DNA of 64,000 bases, from contig NZ_JBIMER010000010.1 of the NCBI RefSeq assembly GCF_051262515.1, forward strand, positions 1 to 64,000. The letters are read 5' to 3'. The DNA comes from Arthrobacter_N sp051262515. Its GTDB lineage: Bacteria > Actinomycetota > Actinomycetes > Actinomycetales > Micrococcaceae. This document shows, in pieces, positions 25,287 through 33,359 of the stretch; position 1 is the first letter of the stretch; each line of letters begins with the position of its first letter. Below the pieces are notes generated by a model, which saw only the letters and a list, made by a program, of their open reading frames with translations, searched no databases and was not told the origin of the DNA. The position numbers and the translations under genes are program-made.

Positions 25287-26332
25287 GCTTCCGCCTGCGC
25301 GCCGCCGTGGAGGCGCGGGGTTTCGACGTCTCCCTCGACGTCGCGCCCGGCGAGACCGTCGCCATCCTCGGACCCAACGGCGCCGGCAAGTCGACGCTCC
25401 TGGCCGTCGCCGCCGGGCTGCTACGACCCGACGCCGGCCGCGCCAGCATCGGGGACCGCGTCCTGTTCGACGTCGGCAACGGCGCCGACCGGTGGGTCCC
25501 GCCACACGCCCGCGGCACGGCTCTGCTGGCGCAGGAACCGCTCCTCTTCCCGCACTTGAGCGCCCTGGACAACGTCGCGTTCGGCCCGCGCAGCGCCGGC
25601 GCCTCCCGGGCCGCGGCCCGGGAGACGGCCGAACGCTGGCTGGGGGAGGTCGACGCCGAAGACCTCGCCGGCCGCCGCCCCGGCGCCCTTTCCGGCGGCC
25701 AGGCGCAGCGCGTGGCGGTCGCCCGGGCGCTGGCCGCCGACCCGGAACTGCTCCTGCTGGACGAGCCCATGGCGGCACTCGACCTCCACGCCGCGCCCCT
25801 GCTGCGGCGCCTGCTCAAGCGGGTCCTCGCCGGCCGCCGGGCCGTCATCGTCACCCACGACATCCTCGACGCCCTGATGCTGGCGGACCGGGTGGTGGTG
25901 CTGGAGAATGGCCGGGTGGCCGAGGAGGGGCCGACCCGTGCGGTGCTCGAGAGGCCGCGCAGCCGGTTCGCCGCTGGATTGGCCGGGCTGAACCTGATAG
26001 CCGGAACGCTCGGCCGCGAGGGAGTCGCCACGGCGGACGGACGGGTCGTCGCGGGGCACCACGACGACACCGTGCGGCCGGGCGACGACGCCGTGGCGGT
26101 CTTCCCGCCGTCGGCCGTGTCGGTTTTCCTGGTCCCCGAGCACGGCAGCCCGCGCAACGCGTTCGGCGTCCGGATCACGGACCTCGAGCCGCACGGCGAC
26201 CAGATCCGCGTGCGCGCCGGGGGCCTCGCTGCGGACATCACGCCGGCGGCGTCCGCGGACCTGGGCCTCGCGCCCGGAATGGACGTCCACTTCGTGGTCA
26301 AGTCCGCCGCAGTCGCCATCTATCCGGCGTGA
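25283..26332 (+). CDS. modC: molybdate ABC transporter ATP-binding protein
   Basis: ATPase energising molybdate import. The 349-residue protein has Walker A GPNGAGKST at residues 30-38, Q-loop QEPLLFPHL near residue 80, signature LSGGQAQRVAVARAL near residue 135, Walker B LLLLDEP near residue 157 and switch His in VIVTHD. A C-terminal TOBE domain (residues about 285-345) is expected for ModC and may regulate transport by binding molybdate. The ATG overlaps the modB stop. Confidence 0.95.
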   Translation: MSFRLRAAVEARGFDVSLDVAPGETVAILGPNGAGKSTLLAVAAGLLRPDAGRASIGDRVLFDVGNGADRWVPPHARGTALLAQEPLLFPHLSALDNVAFGPRSAGASRAAARETAERWLGEVDAEDLAGRRPGALSGGQAQRVAVARALAADPELLLLDEPMAALDLHAAPLLRRLLKRVLAGRRAVIVTHDILDALMLADRVVVLENGRVAEEGPTRAVLERPRSRFAAGLAGLNLIAGTLGREGVATADGRVVAGHHDDTVRPGDDAVAVFPPSAVSVFLVPEHGSPRNAFGVRITDLEPHGDQIRVRAGGLAADITPAASADLGLAPGMDVHFVVKSAAVAIYPA

Positions 26333-26447
26333 GCGCGGCGCGGGGCAGTGCGATGCCGACAGGCGGAACGCCGGGTCGAACGGGACGGTGCGATTCGGCA
26401 GACTGTCAGTGACGCCCCACACCGCCACATCTAGGAGCCACCCGCGC

Positions 26448-27416
26448 ATGCTCGCCGCCGTTGCCGTCTCGCAAAACCCCGACGATCCGCTGTCCGGACT
26501 GGAACTCAAGGAGGTCCCCACGCCCGAGGCCGCGCCCGGCTGGACGCGCGTGAGGGTCAAGGCGTCCTCGCTGAACATGCACGACGTCTGGACGCTGCGT
26601 GGGATCGGGCACGACCCCAAGAACATCCCGATCATCCTGGGCTGCGACGTCGCCGGCGTCACGGACGACGGCCGCGAGGTGGTGGTCTACCCGGTCATCG
26701 CCGATCCCGACGCCGGATTCGGCGACGAGACCCTGGACCCGAACCGCGCACTGCTCTCCGAACGGCACGACGGCGGGTTCGCCGAATACATCGTGGTCCC
26801 CGACCGCTGCCTCGTGGACAAGCCGAGGCACCTGAGCTTCGAGGAGGCCGCCTGCCTACCAGTGGCCTGGTCCACCGCCTACCGCATGCTGTTCACCCAG
26901 GCCGGCATCAGGGCCGGGGACCGCGTGCTGGTCCAGGGCGCCGGCGGCGGGGTGGCCGGCGCCGCGATCGCCCTCGCCGCCGCGGCCGGCGCAACCGTCT
27001 ACGCGACCAGCCGCACCGAGGAAAAGCGCGGGCTCGCCCTCGAACTGGGTGCCCACGCCGCCTTCGAGTCCGGGGCGCGCCTGCCGGAACGCGTGGACGT
27101 CGTCATCGAGACCGTGGGGGCGGCCACGTGGGCGCACTCCCTGCGCTGCCTGCGTCCGGGCGGGGCGATCGTGATCGCCGGAACCACCAGCGGCACCAGC
27201 CCGGAGGCGGACCTGGGCCGGATCTTCTACCAGCAGCTGCGGATCCTCGGCTCCACCGGATCGACGCGCCACGAGACGGTGGCGATGCTGCGCATGCTGG
27301 AGGCCACCGGGCTGCGCCCGCGGATCGACCGGACGGTCCCGCTGGCACGGATCCACGACGGCTTCCAGGCCATGATCGACGGCGACACCGCCGGCAAGAT
27401 AGTCGTCACCATGTAG
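26448..27416 (+). CDS. MDR-family NADPH:quinone reductase-like oxidoreductase
   Basis: A 322-residue medium-chain dehydrogenase/reductase. The N-terminal GroES-like domain (LNMHDVWTLRG, then IILGCDVAGV) and the Rossmann fold (VLVQGAGGGVAGAAIALA near residue 165) are clear. The four structural-zinc cysteines are missing and no catalytic-zinc site is evident, so it should be a zinc-free quinone or enone reductase rather than an alcohol dehydrogenase. TAGGAG at 26432 precedes the ATG. Confidence 0.88.
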   Translation: MLAAVAVSQNPDDPLSGLELKEVPTPEAAPGWTRVRVKASSLNMHDVWTLRGIGHDPKNIPIILGCDVAGVTDDGREVVVYPVIADPDAGFGDETLDPNRALLSERHDGGFAEYIVVPDRCLVDKPRHLSFEEAACLPVAWSTAYRMLFTQAGIRAGDRVLVQGAGGGVAGAAIALAAAAGATVYATSRTEEKRGLALELGAHAAFESGARLPERVDVVIETVGAATWAHSLRCLRPGGAIVIAGTTSGTSPEADLGRIFYQQLRILGSTGSTRHETVAMLRMLEATGLRPRIDRTVPLARIHDGFQAMIDGDTAGKIVVTM

Positions 27417-27438
27417 CGGAAGCCGACGCTGCCGGCGG

Positions 27439-28260
27439 CTATTCGTGGCCGTCGAGGCGGGCGAGCGCCGCGGAGGTGCCGAGCTCCGGCCGGTCCGCGG
27501 GGTGGTCCAGGTAGTGCCGCAGCGCGGCCAGCAGCCGGTGCGGGTCGCAGGCCAGATGCTGGACGTGGACCACCACGGGTCGGTCGCTGCGCGCGGCCGC
27601 GCCCTCCCGCAGGCGTAGCACCATGAGGGCCGGTCCCCGCTTGCCCAACGGCGAACGGCCGGGGGGGTCCTCCGCGGAGACGGACTCGATGTCCCGCCAG
27701 TAGACCTCGTGGATCCCGTGCGGGGCCAGGACCACCACGCGGCTGCGCGTGAGGTAGACGCCGGCCCGTTCGCGGGCGACCGCGGTGCGCATGTGGCGCA
27801 GGCCATGGCGCAGGATCCACAAACCGATCAGCAACAGGAACACGGACGCCCCGACCAGCAGGAACCGCGACGGTTCGCTGTGCAGGAGCAGGTATCTGGC
27901 AGCCAGGGCGAGGGAAGCCACGGCGGTCACGACGCCGAGTCCCACGGTGCTGGCGCCGAACGGAGTGGAGACCGGCAGCAGGTCGAAACGCGTGGCCGCG
28001 CGCCGGCCCGTGGAGGTCTCGACGGCGGCCGTCGCGGGCGGTTGCGTCTGAATGCCGCGGCGAAACGCGCGCACGATCGAGCCGGTGCTGCCGGCCGCGA
28101 TGGCCAGCACCGGAACGGCGAAGAACCAGCGGCCCATCACGGCCGCGGCAACGCCCAGTCCCAGCAGGAAGGCGGCCAGGACAAAGGCGGGGACCAGATG
28201 GTGGGCGAGCTTCCAGCCCCGGTGCGGGGGATCCCAGAGCCGTGACGCGGGTGGGGCCAT
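27439..28260 (-). CDS. membrane protein with C-terminal PH-like domain
   Basis: A 273-residue protein of unknown function. Four hydrophobic segments are seen (residues about 20-45, 48-68, 105-125 and 132-152). The C-terminal 110 residues (AGVYLTRSRVVVLAPHGIHE, then VYWRDIESVSAED) look like a bacterial PH-like domain: alternating strands with a WRDI motif and a final helix. The ATG at 28260 lies 11 bases after the NmrA-like gene on the same strand; the ribosome binding site is weak. Confidence 0.72.
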   Translation of the reverse strand: MAPPASRLWDPPHRGWKLAHHLVPAFVLAAFLLGLGVAAAVMGRWFFAVPVLAIAAGSTGSIVRAFRRGIQTQPPATAAVETSTGRRAATRFDLLPVSTPFGASTVGLGVVTAVASLALAARYLLLHSEPSRFLLVGASVFLLLIGLWILRHGLRHMRTAVARERAGVYLTRSRVVVLAPHGIHEVYWRDIESVSAEDPPGRSPLGKRGPALMVLRLREGAAARSDRPVVVHVQHLACDPHRLLAALRHYLDHPADRPELGTSAALARLDGHE

Positions 28261-28271
28261 CGTCGCCAACC

Positions 28272-29195
28272 CTAGGCCCCGGCCGCCGACGGGCGTTCCA
28301 GCGTCTGGGCCAGGGAGCGCGCGGGCCTGCCGAGCAGGGATTCGACGTCGTCCGTCGTGGCGCCCAGGTCCCCGGCGGCGATGGCCGTGTAGGTGCTCAC
28401 CCACGCGTCCACCTGCCAGGGGTCCGCACGGTAGCCCGCACGGGAGGCGTAGGCCTCCTCCAGCGACTCGTGGTGGAACGCCGCGGCGGTGCCGGTGAGC
28501 GTGGTGATCGCGGCGCAGGCTTCGGAAAGCGTGAAGGCCTCCGGCCCGGTGAGGTTGTAGGTCCGGCCGGCGTGCGCCGAGGACTGTCCGGCACCCAGCG
28601 CGTTCGCGGCTTCGCGGAGCACGACGGCGGCGCAATCCGCCACGTCGTCCCGCGCCACGGCGGCCACGCGCCCGTCGCCGGAGGGACCGCGCAGGATGCC
28701 GTCCTTCCCGACGAACAGCGGGAAAATGTCCTGGTAGAAGTTGTCGCGGAGGATGGTCCAGGCCATTCCGGAGGAGCGTAGGTGCTCTTCGGTATGGAAG
28801 TGGTCGCGCCCCAGCGTGAACACGGAATCCGGCGCGGCCCCCACGAAGGACGTGTACACCACGTGGCGGACACCGGCCCGCCGGGCGGAATCGATGAAGG
28901 TCCGGTGGCTGTCCAGGCGGTCGGCCGCCTCCGCCGCCGAAACCATCAGCAGCACGTCCACGCCGCGCATGGCCAGCTCGGCGTTCGGGTCGGTGTAGTC
29001 GACGGCGCCGGCCTCGACGGCGGCGCCGCCCGCCGCCGCGCGGAGCGCCTGCGCGGCGGACTCGGCGCGGGCCGTGTCGCGGGAGAACACCCGCAGGGGG
29101 ACGGCCCCGGCCAGTCCGCGGGCGACCCGGCCGCCGATTTCCCCGGCGGCCCCGGCGATGGCGACGACGGCGGGGCGAGAAGGTGCAGGTTCCAT
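28272..29195 (-). CDS. NmrA-like NAD(P)-binding protein (atypical SDR)
   Basis: A 307-residue Rossmann-fold protein with the cofactor motif AIAGAAGEIGGRVA near residue 13 and HVVYTSFVGAAPDS near residue 110, characteristic of the NmrA/QOR2 group of atypical SDRs (quinone reductase or redox-sensor type). The segment SGMAWTILRDNFYQD near residue 140 is typical of this group, which lacks a full Tyr-x3-Lys catalytic pair. The ATG at 29195 begins right before the Rossmann strand; an upstream extension is not supported. Confidence 0.85.
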   Translation of the reverse strand: MEPAPSRPAVVAIAGAAGEIGGRVARGLAGAVPLRVFSRDTARAESAAQALRAAAGGAAVEAGAVDYTDPNAELAMRGVDVLLMVSAAEAADRLDSHRTFIDSARRAGVRHVVYTSFVGAAPDSVFTLGRDHFHTEEHLRSSGMAWTILRDNFYQDIFPLFVGKDGILRGPSGDGRVAAVARDDVADCAAVVLREAANALGAGQSSAHAGRTYNLTGPEAFTLSEACAAITTLTGTAAAFHHESLEEAYASRAGYRADPWQVDAWVSTYTAIAAGDLGATTDDVESLLGRPARSLAQTLERPSAAGA

Positions 29196-29292
29196 GGCTC
29201 CACCGTACGCCGGGAGCGCGGCCGCAGAAGGGTTAACCCGGCGTTTGTGCATGCGTCGACCGCCCGCCGTCCACAATGCCTAGCCTGAGTGG

Positions 29293-30114
29293 ATGGTTGA
29301 ACGGTTCGTGGTGATCGGCGACTCCTTCACCGAGGGCGTGGGGGACTGGGACGCCCGGCTGCCCAACGGGGTGCGCGGTTGGGCGGACCGCGTGGCGAAA
29401 CAACTCTCCAAGGCGGATCCCACGTGGGAGTACGCGAACCTGGCCATCCGCAGCCGGCGCCTGGACCGGATCATCGAGGAGCAGGTCGAACCCGCCGTGG
29501 CCATGCGGCCCACCGTCGTCTCCTTCTACGCCGGCGGCAACGACATCCTGGAGCTCCGCCACGACATGGACGCGATCCTGCACAGCTATGCGCGCGCCGT
29601 CGAACGCCTCTGCTTCTCCGGGGCGCGGGTCCTGCTCTTCACCGGCTTCGACGTCCCGATGCACCCGGTGCTGGAACCCATGAAGCGACGGAACTGGGCG
29701 TTCAACCGCGCCGTGCGCGAGCTCGCCGCGAAGCACGAGCGGGACGGCGCCGTGCTGGTGGACTACTGGACGTGGGACGCCTATCAGGACCGGCGGATGT
29801 GGGACACGGACAAGCTCCACATGAACCGCGCCGGCCACCGCTACATGGCCATCCAGGTCCTGAACATCCTCGGCGTCGTGCACCAGTTGGAGTTCGAGGA
29901 ACTCGGGCCGCAGGACCGGGTGGTCCTCCGGGACGGACTGATCCGCGACGCCGAGTGGCTGCGCCAGTGGGTGCTGCCGATGTTCGGCCGGAGGCTGCGC
30001 GGAGTCACGCTGGGGGACCGGCTGGAACCCCGCTGGCCCGAACCGGTCAGGCCGGCCGACGGCCTGAAGCGGCTCTACCGCAAACGAACGCGGACTACCA
30101 TGAAGGCATCATGA
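29293..30114 (+). CDS. SGNH/GDSL hydrolase family esterase
   Basis: A 273-residue cytosolic-type esterase or lipase of the SGNH family. Block I VVIGDSFTEGVGD carries the catalytic Ser near residue 11, block III is YAGGNDIL near residue 77, and block V with the catalytic Asp-x2-His is DKLHMN near residue 178. The natural ester substrate is unknown. Its stop overlaps the start of a 33-residue membrane peptide, whose stop overlaps the MFS transporter, suggesting one translated unit that takes up and processes an acylated or acetylated compound; this is inference. Confidence 0.9.
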   Translation: MVERFVVIGDSFTEGVGDWDARLPNGVRGWADRVAKQLSKADPTWEYANLAIRSRRLDRIIEEQVEPAVAMRPTVVSFYAGGNDILELRHDMDAILHSYARAVERLCFSGARVLLFTGFDVPMHPVLEPMKRRNWAFNRAVRELAAKHERDGAVLVDYWTWDAYQDRRMWDTDKLHMNRAGHRYMAIQVLNILGVVHQLEFEELGPQDRVVLRDGLIRDAEWLRQWVLPMFGRRLRGVTLGDRLEPRWPEPVRPADGLKRLYRKRTRTTMKAS

Positions 30115-30212
30115 ATTCACTGCGCAAATTCCAGAAACCCATGGCATGGATCGTCGTCGTTTCGATGGTGGCCATGACCGGAGCCGGACTCCTCCAGGTC
30201 CTGGCCGGGTGA
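30111..30212 (+). CDS. 33-residue single-span membrane peptide
   Basis: A tiny open frame between and overlapping both neighbours: ATGA with the SGNH gene and GTGA with the MFS gene. The peptide has a basic head (NSLRKFQK) and one membrane helix (MAWIVVVSMVAMTGAGLLQV), predicting head-in topology. Its form resembles small membrane peptides such as the firmicute Prli42 family, but I cannot claim homology. The double overlap and sensible composition argue that it is translated; it could aid or regulate the transporter. Confidence 0.6.
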   Translation: MNSLRKFQKPMAWIVVVSMVAMTGAGLLQVLAG

Positions 30213-31474
30213 GCACCGGCCCGGTGACCGGCGGGGCCACCGTCCCGGAGGCGCTCGCCGAACCGGTCCGCCGGGTGGGACCGAGATGGGTCACCGGCGT
30301 CGTGCTGGTGAACGTCGGCATCAACGTGGCGTTTTTCGCGCCGATCAACATCCTGCTGGGACTCCAGGCGACGGCGATCGACGCGGCCAACAAGGAAGCC
30401 ATCCTCTCGCTGGTGACGGCGTGCGGGGCGGCCGTCTCGCTTGTCGCCAATCCGCTCAGCGGCGCCCTGTCGGACAGGACCGTCTCCCGCCTGGGACGGC
30501 GCTCGCCGTGGATCCTCGGCGGCGCCATCCTGGGGACCGCCGCCCTGCTGTTGCTCTCGGGCGCGACGACGATCGCCCTGCTGCTGCTGGGCTGGTGCCT
30601 GGTCCAGCTCGGCGCCAACGCCGCCTACTCCACGGTCTTCGCGGCCATCCCGGACCGGGTTCCGGTGGAGCAGCGCGGACAGGTCGGCGGGCTCGCAGCC
30701 ATGGGACAGACCCTCGGCATCCTCGGCGGCTCGGTGATCGGCTTCGTGATCTTCGGCAACATCGCGTTCGGCTACTGGCTGTGCGCGGCTGCGCTGCTGC
30801 TCTCCGTGGTGCCCTACCTGGTCCGCTCCGACGACCCGGTCCTCCCGCGCGTCGAGCGGGAGCCGTGGAAACTGGGCGAATTCCTGCGCGGCTTCTGGAT
30901 CAACCCGGCGCTGCACCCGGACTTCGGCTGGGCCTGGTTGACCCGGTTCCTGATGTTCGTGGGGAACCAGCTGACGATCGTCTACCTGCTGTTTTTCCTC
31001 ACCGACGTCATCCGCCACCCCAACCCGCCGGGCGGCGTGCTGGTGCTGACCGGCCTCTACGCCGGGATGGTGGTGGTCACCAGCGTGATCGCGGGCCGGT
31101 GGAGCGACCGGGTCGGCAAGCGCCGCGTCTTCGTCGCGGGATCCTCCGCGCTGATCGCCTGCGCAGCGCTCATCATGGCGATCTTCCCGGTCTGGACCGG
31201 GGCAATCGTGGGCGCCGGCGTGCTGGGCGTCGGCTTCGGCGCCTACCTGGCGGTCGACTTCGCGCTGCTCACCCAGGTGCTGCCCTCGGCCGCGGCCCGC
31301 GGGAAGGACCTCGGCGTCATCAACATCGCCGCGGCCCTTCCGCAGGTCGTGGCCCCGGCGCTGGCACTCGTGGCCGTCAAGTACCTCGGCGGCTACGGCT
31401 CCATGTTCACGCTCGCCGCGGTCATCGGGCTCGCCTCCGCCGTGCTGGTGTACCGGATCAAGTCCGTTCCCTAG
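30209..31474 (+). CDS. MFS transporter (GPH/SLC45-like)
   Basis: A 421-residue inner-membrane transporter with about twelve membrane segments. The loop SDRTVSRLGRRSPWILGGA between segments 2 and 3 is the MFS signature in the form seen in glycoside-pentoside-hexuronide and SLC45-like sugar carriers. A repeat of the loop (SDRVGKRRVF) lies between segments 8 and 9. The GTG at 30209 overlaps the peptide stop. It ends five bases before the convergent alanine dehydrogenase. The substrate is unknown. Confidence 0.86.
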   Translation: MSTGPVTGGATVPEALAEPVRRVGPRWVTGVVLVNVGINVAFFAPINILLGLQATAIDAANKEAILSLVTACGAAVSLVANPLSGALSDRTVSRLGRRSPWILGGAILGTAALLLLSGATTIALLLLGWCLVQLGANAAYSTVFAAIPDRVPVEQRGQVGGLAAMGQTLGILGGSVIGFVIFGNIAFGYWLCAAALLLSVVPYLVRSDDPVLPRVEREPWKLGEFLRGFWINPALHPDFGWAWLTRFLMFVGNQLTIVYLLFFLTDVIRHPNPPGGVLVLTGLYAGMVVVTSVIAGRWSDRVGKRRVFVAGSSALIACAALIMAIFPVWTGAIVGAGVLGVGFGAYLAVDFALLTQVLPSAAARGKDLGVINIAAALPQVVAPALALVAVKYLGGYGSMFTLAAVIGLASAVLVYRIKSVP

Positions 31475-31479
31475 GTCCC

Positions 31480-32610
31480 CTATCGCGCCAGCGCCTCGCC
31501 GGCAAGGACGGAGGTCGTGGCTAGGAAGTCGAGCCCGTGGGCCTCGGCGACGGGGGCGTAGGTGATCCGTCCGTCGTGGACGTTCAGGCCGGCGGCGAGT
31601 CCCGCGTCCTCGCGCAGCGCCTCGCGCCAGCCCTTGGACGCGATGCGCAGCGCGTAGGGGAGGGTCGCGTTGGTCAGCGCCGCGGTCGAGGTCTGCGGGA
31701 CCGCGCCCGGCATGTTGGCCACGCAGTAGTAGACGGCGTCGTGCACCTTGAAGATGGGATCGGCGTGCGTGGTGGGGCGGGAGCCCTCGAAGCAGCCGCC
31801 CTGGTCGATCGCGATGTCCACGAGCACCGAACCCGGGCGCATCTGCGCCACCATGTCCTTGGTGACGAGCTTCGGCGCGGCCGTGCCGGGAATCAGCACG
31901 GAGCCGATCACGAGATCCGCCGCAGCGACTTCGCCGGCGATGGTGAAGGCGGACGAGGCGAGGGTCTTGATGCGCCCCTTGTGCGTGGTGTCGATTTCCT
32001 TGAGACGGCCGAGGTTGATGTCGATGATGGTGACGTCGGCACCCATGCCCGCGGCGATGATCGCCGAGTTCTCTCCGGCGACGCCGCCGCCGATCACGAC
32101 GACCTTGGCCGGACGGGTCCCGGGGACGCCGCCCATTAGGATGCCGGCTCCGCCGCTGGGCTGCTGCAGGTGGACGGCGCCGATCTGCGCGGCGAGGCGT
32201 CCGGCGACCTCTGACATCGGGGCCAGCAGCGGCAGGCTCCGGCCGGACGTCACGGTCTCGTACGCGATGGCAGTGGTTCCGGCGGCGACGAGCGCCTCGG
32301 TGCATTCGCGGGATGCCGCGAGGTGCAGGTAGGTGAAGAGCACCTGGCCGCGGCGCATGCGGTGGTACTCGTCCGCGATGGGCTCCTTGACCTTGAGGAC
32401 CATGTCCGCCTCGGCCCACGTGGCGTCGGCGTCGGCGGCGATGCGCGCCCCGGCGCTGACGTAGACCTCGTCCGGGATGCCGGAGCCGACTCCGGCGCCG
32501 GACTCGATGACGACGTCGTGGCCGCGGCCGACGAATTCGGACACGCCTGCGGGCGTGATGGCCACGCGGAATTCGTTGTTCTTGATTTCCTTGGGTACGC
32601 CGATGATCAT
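31480..32610 (-). CDS. ald: alanine dehydrogenase
   Basis: Interconverts L-alanine with pyruvate, ammonia and NADH. The 376-residue protein starts with the invariant IIGVPKEIKNNEFRVA, has the RR-x-QVLFTYLHLA segment near residue 85 and the nucleotide-binding VVVIGGGVAGENSA near residue 170. Length is typical. AGGAG lies seven bases before the ATG at 32610. It is divergent from an Lrp/AsnC regulator, the arrangement of ald-aldR in mycobacteria, so alanine induction by that regulator is likely. Confidence 0.96.
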   Translation of the reverse strand: MIIGVPKEIKNNEFRVAITPAGVSEFVGRGHDVVIESGAGVGSGIPDEVYVSAGARIAADADATWAEADMVLKVKEPIADEYHRMRRGQVLFTYLHLAASRECTEALVAAGTTAIAYETVTSGRSLPLLAPMSEVAGRLAAQIGAVHLQQPSGGAGILMGGVPGTRPAKVVVIGGGVAGENSAIIAAGMGADVTIIDINLGRLKEIDTTHKGRIKTLASSAFTIAGEVAAADLVIGSVLIPGTAAPKLVTKDMVAQMRPGSVLVDIAIDQGGCFEGSRPTTHADPIFKVHDAVYYCVANMPGAVPQTSTAALTNATLPYALRIASKGWREALREDAGLAAGLNVHDGRITYAPVAEAHGLDFLATTSVLAGEALAR

Positions 32611-32654
32611 GGTTTTCGCTCCTGGATGGGGGTGGATCTCTTGCATCAATCGTA

Positions 32655-32729
32655 GGTTTTCCTGCGGTTCTATAGGGCTTAGACGGAAGTTCTTGCGGTA
32701 ATCTCAGGTCAATCTAAGTTTTAATGCGG
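32655..32729. promoter_or_regulatory. three 31-bp-phased repeats between ald and lrp
   Basis: TTNNTGCGG occurs three times on the plus strand, with TGCGG at 32663-32667, 32694-32698 and 32725-32729, exactly 31 bases apart each time (about three helical turns). Each copy lies within an AT-richer stretch (GGTTTTCC, AAGTTCT, AAGTTTTAA). Same-face repeats suit the octameric Lrp/AldR proteins, which wrap DNA. The third repeat lies over an ATG at 32724, supporting the later GTG start of lrp. Confidence 0.65.
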
Positions 32730-32747
32730 AAAACGGAAGGTGTGACG

Positions 32748-33239
32748 GTGGCCACAGTGAAAGATCTTCGGGGTCGGCGTCCGGTGGATCTCGACGAGAT
32801 CGACCGGGGTCTGCTGCGCATGCTCTCGGAGAACGCCCGGCGCACCAACAACTCCCTCGCCCAGGAGCTCGGCATCGCCGCGTCCACGTGCCTGGCCCGG
32901 GTGAACGCCCTCCGCGAATCCGGGGTCATCCGCAAATTCACGGTGGATATCGATCCGGAGGTGCTCGGGCACGCGCTGGAGGCCCTGATCTTCGTCCGCA
33001 TCCGCGCGGGGGCCCGGCACCTGATGTCCGCCTTCGCCGAGGAGATCCGGGCCAAGCCGGGCGTCACGCAGTTGTTCTTCCTCGGAGGCACGGACGACTT
33101 CCTCATCCATGTGGCCGTCAAGGACTCCAACGACGTGCGGCAGTTCGTCCTCGACAACCTCTCGGCCAATCCGGCGGTCGCCTCGACCCAGACGTCTCTG
33201 GTCTTCGAGCATTCGCAGGGCCTGGTCCCCTGGGTGTGA
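32748..33239 (+). CDS. Lrp/AsnC-family regulator, probably AldR-like
   Basis: A 163-residue feast/famine regulator with an N-terminal helix-turn-helix (LDEIDRGLLRMLSENARR, recognition helix around LGIAASTCLARVNALR) and a C-terminal RAM ligand domain (IRAGARHLMSAFAEEI, then FFLGGTDDFLIHV) that binds an amino acid, here probably alanine. GGAAGG at 32735-32740 favours the GTG at 32748; an ATG at 32724 and a GTG at 32742 are in frame but the ATG overlaps the operator repeats. It should control the divergent ald gene. Confidence 0.92.
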   Translation: MATVKDLRGRRPVDLDEIDRGLLRMLSENARRTNNSLAQELGIAASTCLARVNALRESGVIRKFTVDIDPEVLGHALEALIFVRIRAGARHLMSAFAEEIRAKPGVTQLFFLGGTDDFLIHVAVKDSNDVRQFVLDNLSANPAVASTQTSLVFEHSQGLVPWV

Positions 33240-33248
33240 ATCCGCGGG

Positions 33249-33264
33249 TGTGACCAGAGTCACG
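33249..33264 (+). promoter_or_regulatory. CRP/GlxR-like binding site
   Basis: TGTGACCAGAGTCACG matches the TGTGA-N6-TCACA consensus of CRP/GlxR-type cAMP regulators except for the last base. It lies 96 bases ahead of the X25-domain gene. Similar sites at 41058-41073 and 54632-54653 suggest a small regulon. Confidence 0.5.
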
Positions 33265-33359
33265 GTGGCTACCCGCCGGTAGTTCACCTGCCATGTCTGG
33301 TTTTGGCCGCGTCCCTGTGAAATGACTGGTTGTACACCCCTGCACCGAGGAGCACTTTC

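Noticed and set aside
30095..32419. 774-codon open frame antisense to the MFS gene and running into ald
   Set aside because: Shadow of two clear genes; no domain and no promoter.
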